Source: Planctomycetaceae bacterium
GTDB taxonomy: Bacteria; Planctomycetota; Phycisphaerae; Phycisphaerales; SM1A02
Assembly (NCBI GenBank): GCA_947490615.1
Contig: CANLHK010000003.1
Span: 124,001-188,000, forward strand
Direction of reading: 5' to 3'
Length of the DNA: 64,000 nt
Shown here one piece after another: positions 25,415-34,500 of the stretch. The notes beneath the pieces are model-generated. The model made no database searches, was not told the DNA's origin, and was given only the letters and a program-made list of their open reading frames with translations. Both the position numbers and the translations under genes were made by a program. Position 1 is the stretch's first letter. Each line of letters begins with the position of its first letter.

Positions 25415-27855
25415 GAGCGACCTCCCTCGCGGTAGGTGTCTGAAACGACTTCGACGGACGCTGGCCACGGAATGCCATCGGGCAGCTTCGCGTTCGGGTC
25501 ATAGCGAAGACGAATCTCTCCGAAGCCGCTGAATCCAGAGCCACCAGGCAACGCGCCTTCGCCGTCGCCATCCAGCGCGCCGAAGTAGCCAAGCGTGGTG
25601 TTGAACATCTCACACTGTCCGTTGTAGTACAGCGGTCCAATGCCCGGCATCGGACGGAAGGTCATGAGCATCGTGCCAAGCACATCGGCCGTGCCGCGGA
25701 TGTCCATGACGCCCGCGATGATCGTGCCCTTGAGCTTGACGCGCGCGGTGAGATCGGGATCCGCCGCGACTTCGTTGGTGAAGTTGCCGACATCGACCGA
25801 CCAGCCAGGCATCATGATCGAGCTGCGCTGCAAGCGATCGAGCTTCTCGGCTCCGAGCGATTCCAACGCACTGCGCAACTGAGCACCATCGGGCTGCAGC
25901 GCCAGCTCAGCGTCCTCGGGATCGCTGTAGAAGCGCGTGGCGCCGGTGAGCTGAATCTTGTTGCGCCAGTGGGTGTACTGGTTGGGAGTGTCGCCTGCGA
26001 TCGAACCGAGGAAGGTGCAACCATCAAAGCGCGTCGAGTTGGAGACGGTGCGCGTGTCGGTGATCTCCGCGCCTGCGAGCGTCGAAACGAGTCCTGGGAA
26101 GCGGGGCTCGTACACCGTGGTGCCGTTTCCAAGAGGAATCGCCTTGAGCGCGCCGGTGTAGTTCCAGTTCTCGTGGACACACGCGGTCTCGGTCGCGATG
26201 TACACAGTTCCCTCGAAGCGACAGTTCTTGAAGAGCGCGTTGGTTCCCTTGGGGATGCGCACATCGCGGAAGGTCATGTTCTCGTAGATCGGGCGGCGGT
26301 AGTAGTCGTACGCGGCGCTCGATCCAAAGGGGACAGCTTCGTAGGGCGCGGACGCAACGGGCGTGTAGGTGCCGCCCGCGGAGACGCCCGCAGAAGCTTG
26401 CGCTGCAAAGTTGTCGGTGACATTCGTCGTGAACCAAGTGGCGCTGTCGGCGAAGTCGGCCGTAGTCACGACGCGAAGTTCTTCCTCGGTCGCTCCAAAC
26501 TGCACGGGCGTGTCGTTCACCGCTGCGCGCACGGGTCCCTGCGCGATGCCGCGCCAGTCTTCGCCAGCGACAGCTTCCCACGCGGACTCCTCGACCGCGA
26601 AGACGAGTCGACCGGTGACCTTCGCGTAGTTGTCGAACACATTGAGCACGCCGTCGGAGTAACCGAGGCGCACATCACGGCTGTCGACGACTCCATCTTC
26701 GTTGCGATCGGGATGCGCGAGGTCGAGCAGGCGCGCGAGTTGGTCGTCGATGCCAGAGAACTCCGCGGCGCCAACGGGAAGTCCGGCCGCTGCAGCGCGC
26801 GCTGGATCCCAGACGATCATCGCGTTGCCGTCGGAGTCGAACTCGCTCAAGAAGCAGTCGAAGTCGTCGACATACTCGTCGCCATCGATATCGCCAACGC
26901 CGACGCTCGCAAGGCCAGGGGCTTCGCCGAGGTGGCCAGGACGCAAGCGGCCGTCGCCATCGAGGTCGTGGCTGGCCACGCCCGCAGCAAGCGCGTCGAT
27001 CTTGGCGGTGAGCGCATCCGAGAGGTAACGGAAGTCCGAGCGCATCACCAGCGGATCGCCGTTCTCTGACGAGAGCTCGCCATCGTTGATGCCGTAGCGC
27101 GTTCCGAGCGGACCCTCGATGAGCACGTTCTTACCGATCATGATGCGGTTCGGGCTGATGACCGCGAACTCGATCTTCTTGCCGAGCTTGAACTCCATCG
27201 ACAGCGTGCGGCGGATCTCGCCGTCGATGCCGAGGCTCGTCACGCGCACATGCGAGGTGTTGGGAATCAATTCGTAGATCAGCTGGAACCAGAGGCGATC
27301 GTTCGCGGGCTCGAGGCGCATCGGCGATGCGATGATGGTGCCATCCTGCAGAATCTCAGGGAGTCCCTGGTGTTCTGCGTACGGCGCGAACGAGCTTCCG
27401 TCGGCCAAGTGCGCGTCACGAATCGCAGCGGCAACGCCATCGGGAGTCGCGGGACCATTGAATCCGTTGGCGGGTGCCACGGTGACGGAGCCATCGCTGC
27501 CTGACCAAGATCCCATCCACAAGCGCTCGGCGAACCCAGGATCGACCACACCCTTGGCGATCACGAAGCGTCGCGATTCACTCTCAAGACGGCGGGCCGC
27601 AAAGACCAGCCCGCTCTCGGCAGCGCTCTGCGCGCGTGAGACCTTCAGTGAACTATCCGCGGTGCGAAGGTTGCCTTGCGCGACGATTGCCATTGCCGCT
27701 GCGAGTGCGCCGAAGATCACGAGGAACAGCATCGCCAGCACGCTCGCGACGCCGCGGCGCTTCGAGGCGCGGCGCGAACTCCTGTTGTCCAGGCGATTCG
27801 AAGAGCGCAGCGCCTGCGCCGCGTGACCCGTGTGGTGCTTGTAGTGAGAAAGCAT
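25411..27855 (-). CDS. giant PilX/GspK-like pseudopilin with EF-hand/dockerin-like motifs
   Basis: The ATG at 27855 gives 814 residues (a TTG two codons upstream is also open). Near the start KRRGVASVLAMLFLVIFG forms a prepilin-like helix but lacks the Glu at +5, as in PilX and GspK. The body is very large. It carries three calcium-type loops, about residues 297-308 (DLDGDGRLRPGH), 322-333 (DIDGDEYVDDFD) and 383-394 (DRNEDGVVDSRD). The later half has a beta-helix-like pattern with repeated short strands. It is probably the tip subunit of the filament, exposed outside. The family is not recognised. Confidence 0.72.
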   Translation of the reverse strand: MLSHYKHHTGHAAQALRSSNRLDNRSSRRASKRRGVASVLAMLFLVIFGALAAAMAIVAQGNLRTADSSLKVSRAQSAAESGLVFAARRLESESRRFVIAKGVVDPGFAERLWMGSWSGSDGSVTVAPANGFNGPATPDGVAAAIRDAHLADGSSFAPYAEHQGLPEILQDGTIIASPMRLEPANDRLWFQLIYELIPNTSHVRVTSLGIDGEIRRTLSMEFKLGKKIEFAVISPNRIMIGKNVLIEGPLGTRYGINDGELSSENGDPLVMRSDFRYLSDALTAKIDALAAGVASHDLDGDGRLRPGHLGEAPGLASVGVGDIDGDEYVDDFDCFLSEFDSDGNAMIVWDPARAAAAGLPVGAAEFSGIDDQLARLLDLAHPDRNEDGVVDSRDVRLGYSDGVLNVFDNYAKVTGRLVFAVEESAWEAVAGEDWRGIAQGPVRAAVNDTPVQFGATEEELRVVTTADFADSATWFTTNVTDNFAAQASAGVSAGGTYTPVASAPYEAVPFGSSAAYDYYRRPIYENMTFRDVRIPKGTNALFKNCRFEGTVYIATETACVHENWNYTGALKAIPLGNGTTVYEPRFPGLVSTLAGAEITDTRTVSNSTRFDGCTFLGSIAGDTPNQYTHWRNKIQLTGATRFYSDPEDAELALQPDGAQLRSALESLGAEKLDRLQRSSIMMPGWSVDVGNFTNEVAADPDLTARVKLKGTIIAGVMDIRGTADVLGTMLMTFRPMPGIGPLYYNGQCEMFNTTLGYFGALDGDGEGALPGGSGFSGFGEIRLRYDPNAKLPDGIPWPASVEVVSDTYREGGRS

Positions 27856-27898
27856 GTTCAACTCCCGCTCCTTTGCCTCGCCGCAATGCTCGATTCGA

Positions 27899-28465
27899 TC
27901 AGCCTGGCGCGATCCAGGTCACGCGAGTGATCTCGCGTGGCGCAGGATCGCCGACACCTTGGTACTCGACGATGACGCGCATGCGAACCATGTCGGTCGC
28001 GCCATCGCCAACCACCGTCGTGAGGTCGAAGGGATCGACATTCTCGACGAACACGCGTTGTGACCATCCAGCCATGTCGGTCATTGGATAGCCCAGCGCG
28101 CTGATTGGTCCGTTGCCCATCGCTTCGGAGAAGACGATGCCCGTGCCATCTTCGCCGTCGAAGTCATCGAGATCATCGAAGTCCTCGACCTCGAACTCAG
28201 TCGGCTCGGGACCCCAGTACGAGATGCCCGTGACTGGATCGTGGCGTGGCAAGTGGAGCGTGAGCTCGCGAATCTCGTTGCCAAGCCGCTGCCCAGTGCT
28301 CGCGTGGGTTGACCACTCGTTCTGCTTGTAGAACGCCTGGTGTGCCGACACGATCGCTAGGACGCCTGTGCCAATGATGATCGTCGCCAGCGCTGTCTCG
28401 ATGAGGGTGAAGCCGCGCGCGTTGGTGCCGCGCAGAGTTCCTCGTGCGGATCGAACCTTCTCCAT
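27899..28465 (-). CDS. PilV/GspI-like minor prepilin
   Basis: The 188-residue protein has the cleavage motif ARGFTLIETALATIIIG, with Glu at +5, and a hydrophobic N-terminal helix. A soluble domain follows that contains an acidic stretch VEDFDDLDDFDGEDG. The position between PilC-like and the giant pseudopilin matches the PilV place in minor pilin gene orders. It follows the PilC-like gene by 10 nt. The acidic stretch could bind calcium. Family assignment beyond prepilin is uncertain. Confidence 0.75.
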   Translation of the reverse strand: MEKVRSARGTLRGTNARGFTLIETALATIIIGTGVLAIVSAHQAFYKQNEWSTHASTGQRLGNEIRELTLHLPRHDPVTGISYWGPEPTEFEVEDFDDLDDFDGEDGTGIVFSEAMGNGPISALGYPMTDMAGWSQRVFVENVDPFDLTTVVGDGATDMVRMRVIVEYQGVGDPAPREITRVTWIAPG

Positions 28466-28475
28466 GGTGATACTC

Positions 28476-29711
28476 CTAGCGTCCTGAAACCAAACTGGAC
28501 ATCTTGAAGATCGGAAGGATGACGGCCATAGCGATGAAGCCGACGACCGAACCCATCACGACGATCATGATCGGTTCGATCATGCTCGTGACGGTCTTGA
28601 TCGCGTCCTTGAGTGCCTTGGAATAGAAGACGGAGATCTCGTCGAGCACTTCGCCGAGCTTGCCCGACTCTTCGCCCGCAGAAATCATCTGAATGACCGA
28701 GCGCGGCAGCAGTGGGCTGCGCGAAAGCTGGGTCTGCACCTTCTTACCTTGCTTCACCGCGCCATACACCGAACGCCAGAGGCGCTTGTAGTGGCGATTG
28801 CCTGAGACATCGCCGGTGATGGCGATGGTGTCGAGCATCGGAACGCCCGCGTTGAGCAGCTCGCCCATGGTCTGTAGCGAACGGCTGATGTAGAGCGCGC
28901 GGAACATGCGACGGATCAGCGGTGCCGAGATCTTGAAGCGATCCCACCACAGGCCACCGACTTCAGTGCGAATGAAGAACACGAACGCGATGATTCCCGC
29001 GACCGCAGCCGCGAGGAGCAACCACCACCACTCGACCATGAAGGTCGACAGCGACATGAGGAAACGCGTCGGTCCAGGCAGGGCGTCCTCTTTCCCCTTG
29101 AACACGCCCGCGAAACGCGGCAGCACAAAGGTGAGAAGGAAGACGGTCGTCGAGATCGCCATGAGCGCGATGATGCCTGGATAGATCGAGGCGCCGATCA
29201 CCATCTTGCGCGTCTCGATCTCCTGCGTCAGGTAGGTCGCGATGCGGTCGAGCATGCGCGGGAACGAGCCCGACATTTCCGACGCCTTGACCATGTTCAC
29301 ATAGAGCGGGCCGAACAACTTGGGATGGCGAGCGATCGCCTCCGAAAATTGCTTGCCGCTCTCGACATCGGTCTTGATCTGCAAGAGGATCTTGCGGAAC
29401 TTCTGGTTCTGCACCTGATCGGAGATGCCTTCGAGCGCCGCGCGGATGGAGATACCCGCGCGGATCATGACCGCGAGTTGCGTCGTGAAGTCGAGGATGT
29501 CCTTCTGCGAGGGACCTGACGCGTAGTTGAGCTTCTTGAGGACCGCGCGGAAGTCTTCGCCAGCCGCGACCATGGGCACGAGTTGCACGACATGGTCGCC
29601 GCGCGCGCGCAAGAGTGCCGCCGCGTCTGCGACGGTGTCGGCCTGAAGAACTCCCGCGACGAGTTCGCCGCGTTCGTTTCGAGCTTGGAATCGGTAGTGC
29701 TGGGTAGCCAT
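28476..29711 (-). CDS. PilC/GspF-type inner membrane platform protein
   Basis: This is the polytopic membrane protein that couples the filament ATPase to pilin addition or removal. The 411-residue protein has two T2SSF domains, each with AGISIRAALEG-type or AGVPMLDTIAI-type helices. The membrane segments lie near residues 170-190, 225-250 and 380-400. It lies 30 nt downstream of the PilT-like gene. A second GspF is present at 48.6 kb, so two platforms serve two machines in this window. The PilT linkage suggests a retractable pilus. Confidence 0.88.
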   Translation of the reverse strand: MATQHYRFQARNERGELVAGVLQADTVADAAALLRARGDHVVQLVPMVAAGEDFRAVLKKLNYASGPSQKDILDFTTQLAVMIRAGISIRAALEGISDQVQNQKFRKILLQIKTDVESGKQFSEAIARHPKLFGPLYVNMVKASEMSGSFPRMLDRIATYLTQEIETRKMVIGASIYPGIIALMAISTTVFLLTFVLPRFAGVFKGKEDALPGPTRFLMSLSTFMVEWWWLLLAAAVAGIIAFVFFIRTEVGGLWWDRFKISAPLIRRMFRALYISRSLQTMGELLNAGVPMLDTIAITGDVSGNRHYKRLWRSVYGAVKQGKKVQTQLSRSPLLPRSVIQMISAGEESGKLGEVLDEISVFYSKALKDAIKTVTSMIEPIMIVVMGSVVGFIAMAVILPIFKMSSLVSGR

Positions 29712-29741
29712 CGGGTGAACCGCCTCAAATGAATTCGCGGA

Positions 29742-30809
29742 TTAGGCCGCCAGGGTGCGATCAAGCTTGTCGGGGAACGCCGCTTGGGCGATGGCGTCCT
29801 CGCGTGAAATCATGCCGTTGAAGTAGAGCTCGGCGATCGAGTTGTCCAGCGTCGTCATGCCGATCGAACGGCTGGTCTCGATGACGTTGGGAATCTCGTA
29901 GGTGCGCGCTTCGCGGATGATGTTGCGCACGGCGGGCGTGCAGAGCATCACTTCGATTGCAGGCACCATGCCCGCCTTGTCGACGCGGCGGAACAGCGTC
30001 TGCGAGATCACCGCCTGCAGCGTGTTGGCAAGCATGGCGCGGATCTGATTCTGCTGGTTCGCTGGGTACATATCCACGATGCGCTCGACGGTCTGCGACG
30101 CGTTGACGGTGTGCAGCGTTGAGAGCACGAGGTGGCCGGTTTCTGCAGCGGTGATCGCCAGCGCGGTGGTCTCGAGGTCGCGCATTTCGCCGACGAGAAT
30201 GATGTCGGGATCCTGACGCAGCGCGTGCTTCAAGCCGCTGGAGAAGGTCGGCATGTCGGCGCCGAGTTCGCGCTGCTCGATGAGGCACTTCTGGCTTTGG
30301 AACGTGTACTCGACGGGATCTTCGAGCGTGATGATGTGCTTCTTGTAGCGCTCATTCATCGCCTGGATCATCGCGGCGAGCGTCGTCGACTTACCTGAAC
30401 CCGTGTCACCCGTGACGAGCACGAGTCCGCGGGGGAGGTAGGTGAGACGAGTGATGACTTCGGGGAGATTCAGCGCAGCGAGCGGCGGAACCTTGGTGCG
30501 GATGGCGCGCATCGCCAATCCCACGAGCCCGCGCTGCATGTGCGCGTTGACGCGGTAGCGCTTGAAGCCAGGGATTTCGTAGGAGAAATCGAGGTCAAGG
30601 TGCTGCTCGAAGTGGCGGCGCTGGTGTTCGTTGGTGATCGCAGCGAGGATCTGCCACATGTCCTCACCAGTGAGGAGCGGCATTTCCATCGGTTGCATGA
30701 TGGTGTGCGAGCGCACCATCGGTGCGTGGTTGGCGACGAGGTGGACATCCGACGCATCGGAATCGTTTGCTTTGCGCAGGATGTCGTTCAGAAATGCAGA
30801 TTCAGCCAC
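29742..30809 (-). CDS. pilT: PilT-like retraction ATPase
   Basis: This hexameric ATPase powers filament disassembly. The GTG at 30809 is chosen because GGAGG lies 8 nt upstream; an ATG at 30842 has no ribosome-binding site. The 355-residue protein has Walker A TGDTGSGKSTT, the Asp box ITLEDPVEYTF, the Walker B-like QDPDIILVGEMRDLET and the His box LSTLHTVNAS. The AIRTKVPPL segment near residue 110 is the PilT AIRTK hallmark. No PilB-type assembly ATPase is present beside it, so it might act with the GspE at 49.9 kb or with a distant PilB. Confidence 0.9.
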   Translation of the reverse strand: MAESAFLNDILRKANDSDASDVHLVANHAPMVRSHTIMQPMEMPLLTGEDMWQILAAITNEHQRRHFEQHLDLDFSYEIPGFKRYRVNAHMQRGLVGLAMRAIRTKVPPLAALNLPEVITRLTYLPRGLVLVTGDTGSGKSTTLAAMIQAMNERYKKHIITLEDPVEYTFQSQKCLIEQRELGADMPTFSSGLKHALRQDPDIILVGEMRDLETTALAITAAETGHLVLSTLHTVNASQTVERIVDMYPANQQNQIRAMLANTLQAVISQTLFRRVDKAGMVPAIEVMLCTPAVRNIIREARTYEIPNVIETSRSIGMTTLDNSIAELYFNGMISREDAIAQAAFPDKLDRTLAA

Positions 30810-30974
30810 AGCGCGTCCCTCCGAATTTGGACAGAGGGACATCGACGGGGAATGTGCCCGAGGTGAGTCTCACCCTCCAAGAGGGTTGCGATGGGGTTGA
30901 TCTGCGGGGGAAGCGACGGGTTCGCGACCGACGAGTCGGGTCACGACGCGGTTTCGGGACCTGCCTGCACAGAC
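30810..30974. other. leader between lipoprotein and pilT
   Basis: These 165 bases contain a 6-bp stem with a 3-nt loop (30872-30877 with 30881-30886) preceding the pilT start on the minus strand. The pilT ribosome-binding site (GGAGG) lies just upstream of 30809. No other feature is seen. Confidence 0.4.
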
Positions 30975-31445
30975 CTACTTGGGCTTCGCAGCTTCGGCGA
31001 GGATTCCTGTGCCGCCAAAGCTGGCTTGGGTCTTGAGGAGCCCCGCCTCGTAGAGGATTCGCGCGAACGACTGTGGGTCGCGGTAGGACGCGGTGCCGCT
31101 GACGGTCCAGCGCGCACCCACACGCGCGCTCGATGCGGGCACAATCGCGGGCACGGAGGCAACGATGGTTTGTCCTGGCGGAAGCGCGCGCAGCGCGGCC
31201 CATCGACCGTCGTAGCTGCTGCCGTCTTCAAGGGTGATGAGATAGTCGTAGGTCACCAACTCGATCTCCGTCGATCCCGTGTTTGACAGTTCCAAGGTGA
31301 TGTCGACTTCGGCCGCGCCTCCCGACTGCATGCCGAGGTGCGCCGCCGACGCGCGCGCGTTGGGGCGCACCACCGTGCAACCACCAGCGACGATGCTGCA
31401 GGCGATCGCTGTGGAAATCGACAGGTTCAGTGGGCTCCGCGGCAT
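30975..31445 (-). CDS. putative lipoprotein with LEA/WHy-like domain
   Basis: The ATG at 31445 gives 156 residues with a lipobox-like VAGGC (Cys23) after a hydrophobic segment. The mature part (AEVDITLELSNTGSTEIELVTYDYLITLED) has the pattern of the LEA14/WHy fold seen in some bacterial lipoproteins, but the match is by eye. It is divergent from the large propeller protein with about 78 nt between and may share a promoter region. It could be co-transcribed with pilT downstream, after a gap of 165 nt. Confidence 0.6.
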   Translation of the reverse strand: MPRSPLNLSISTAIACSIVAGGCTVVRPNARASAAHLGMQSGGAAEVDITLELSNTGSTEIELVTYDYLITLEDGSSYDGRWAALRALPPGQTIVASVPAIVPASSARVGARWTVSGTASYRDPQSFARILYEAGLLKTQASFGGTGILAEAAKPK

Positions 31446-31523
31446 GCGCGGAAATGTAGCAGGACCACGCAGCAACCTCGCGCACCGTGCCACGCCATGC
31501 TTCCCGCGCGCTACTCTTGAAGC

Positions 31524-34500
31524 GTGCATCACTTTGCCGTGCCGCCATCATCCACACGACTGCGGCTGACACTTGCGGCGCTGGTTGCCGTGGGCGTGAT
31601 GAGCTCGACTCTCGTCGGACAACAGACCACGACGCCTGCGATTTCGGATTCTCCAACGGCGCAGACGCTGTTCGATGACATCCGCAGTCAGGCGAAAGAG
31701 AATCCAAGCCAAAGCGCTCGATTGGCCCGACGGTTGCTTGATGAATACGGCCATCGGGTGGTGCGCGTGGGCGCCGAGAGCGACGATCTCTTTACCTCGG
31801 TCGCCGCGCAAACCGAACAGTTCTTGCTCGCTCATCCAATCGTGCTCGCACGCTTTCGCGAGATGGAGTCGCGTGCGGCGGAGCGCATGTTGCGCGAAGA
31901 GGGCGCGGGTCCGACGGCCGCACGGCGCAGGCTCACGGCGGCGGGACTTTCCGCGACCTTGATGCTCGCCCAAGAGTCGGTGCGCGCCGACCGTCCGCTC
32001 GAGGCCCTTGCGATGCTCGCCCTCGTGGTTGGTCATCCCGATTTGTTGGGTACGGAGGCCGCGAGTCACGCCACGCTTGAATCGATGGCGCGGCTGCGAC
32101 TCGGTGATGCCGCGGGATCGGAGACCGCACTGGCGCGACTGGCGGCTTTGCCTGGGATCGACGCTGAGTTTCTTGCACGCGCTCGTGCGGCTGCAGCGCG
32201 CACTGCGCGCGCGACCGGCGCGGGCATCGGTCGTTCCCCCATGGCGACCTCGCCTGACGGTGGCGACCCTGACGAAACCTGGCGACAGATCTGGGCGCTC
32301 GATCTCGATCAGAGCCTGTTTCACCGCATCTTTGGCGGAGTGTTTTCAGCCAGACAACAGCGCGATGTCGATCGCGCTCGTTCCGACGGTTCGTTCATGA
32401 CTGCGGTGCCGACGGTGCTGGGCAATCAGATTTTTGTCTGCGAGGGACATCGAGTGCGCGCCGTCGACATCGACTCGCGCGATGAACGCTGGGCCCGCGA
32501 AATCGGCAGCCTCGGACTCGAGCGCGAAAGCGGCGCAGTGGCCGACCTCTCAGCGATCGCCGTCGACGAAGGCGTGCTCGTGGTGTACGAAGGTCACGCC
32601 TTTGCCAACGGTCGCAGCGCAACGGCGCGGGTCTGGTGTCTTGATCCGCAGACGGGTGCGACCGAGTGGAGCACCGTCGTCGATGGATGCGACGGTCGCA
32701 CCGATCTCGCAGGGCTCTTTCCCGTGGGCACGCCACTCCTCGTGTCGGATGTCGTGATCGTCGCTGCGCGCAAGCCCACGCAGCGCCTCGAGCAGGTGGA
32801 CTGGCTGTTGGCACTTGATCGGCGCGATGGCAGTTTGCGTTGGGCGACCTCGATCGCGGGCGCGCCAGGAAACCGTGGCGCGATTGGGCGAAAGAACGCT
32901 GGTCTGGCGACCGATGGATCGATGGTCATCGACGCGACTCCGCTCGGAGTGGTCGTGAGCGTGCGCGCCAACGATGGCGCGATTGAGTGGCTGCGTCGAT
33001 TCCCCGTTCCGCTGCGAGAGCCTCGCTATCTCGCGGAGCCGTGGGAGGCGGGCAGCCCAGCGATTTGCGGCGATCGCATCGTCGCGCTCACTCCCGACGA
33101 ACTTGAAATCGTTTCGTTGGAACGCGACAGCGGCCGCTTACTCGAGGCCAAGCCGATCGGCCCCGACACCGCGTGGATGTCGCCGAACTACCTCATCAGC
33201 GCCACGGCTGAAGACGGCACGGCGCTGGTCCTTGGCGTTGGCAGCAACATCACCGCCTTTGCTGCGCGCGACTTAGGCAAGCGTCTGTGGACGCTCTCTG
33301 AGGCGACCGCCGAGATCACACCGCCACGCGTGGGAATCGCCACGCGCAACGGAGTGCGCGGCCGCGTCAGCGTCGCGGGCCAGTATGTGGTGGTTCCTGG
33401 TGTCGAAGAGATCTTGCTCCTCGACCTCAACACGGGGCGTCTGAAGGCGCGCATTCCCAGCGAGAGGCCGTGCAATCCGCTCCTGCTGTCGGATCGCATC
33501 GTGGCCGCGGGCGACGAGGCGTTGCGCGTGATCATGCCTTCCGAACGAGCCGAAGCGATGTTGCGCGCGCGATTGGCCGCTGCCCCCGACGACCCGAGTG
33601 CGGCCATCGCGTTGCTCGAACTCGCGCAGGCGACGGGACGGCCCGAGGTCGCGCTCGACGCTGCGCGCACGGCGCAAGGATCATTGCTGCGCGGCCGTGG
33701 AAGTCCTTCACTGCGCGGAGAACTCATCGACAAGCTCGTGCTGCTTGCCGAGCAGCATCCTGCCAAGGGCGATGAGGTCTACGCCATCGTCAGTAAAGTC
33801 AGCGACACACCGATGCTTCGCGTGCGAGGTGAGATCGCCCGTGGCGAATTCCTGCGCACCGCGGGTCGCGCGTCGGATGCCGTGCAGTGTTGGCGCGCGC
33901 TTGCGGCGGATCCGCTCTTGTGCACCCAACTCATCGGTCTCGAAGAGACTGGGAGACAAGTTCGACTCGAGGCACTCGGGCGTATCGCGCAGCTGTCGTC
34001 GCGTGACCGCGACATTGCGGGAGAACTTGAAAGTGCGGCGCGTTCAGCGGCACAGCGACTCGGAGCGAATCCCTCGCAGAACGCCGTCGCGGCGATCTTG
34101 CGTGCGCATCCACGGACGGTGGCCTCGATCGATGCCATGGCTGCGGCGACCAACCTCGAACTTGCGCCGTTTCTCACGCTCGCCAACGCGGCCATCGGCG
34201 ACTGTCTCGTTCCGCCCGCGCGCGTGGAGCTCATCGATGCGCTGCGCGCCGAGATGACGCGCCGCGGCGTTCTCGCACGCGACCGCGCGGCCATCGATGA
34301 CCGCATCGCCGACCTCCTCATCGCCAGCGGCGTTGATCGCGCTGCGTGGCGTAGCGCGCCGACCAAGCGTGCGCAGCTCGGGACGACCGCGGTGAGCGGC
34401 ATGGATCTGCGCCCACGACTCGTCGTCGAGACCGCGCCCTCGCGCGAGGGACGAGATCCTGAACTCGTGTTCGGTCTCCACGATGGTGCGTTGGTGCGCA

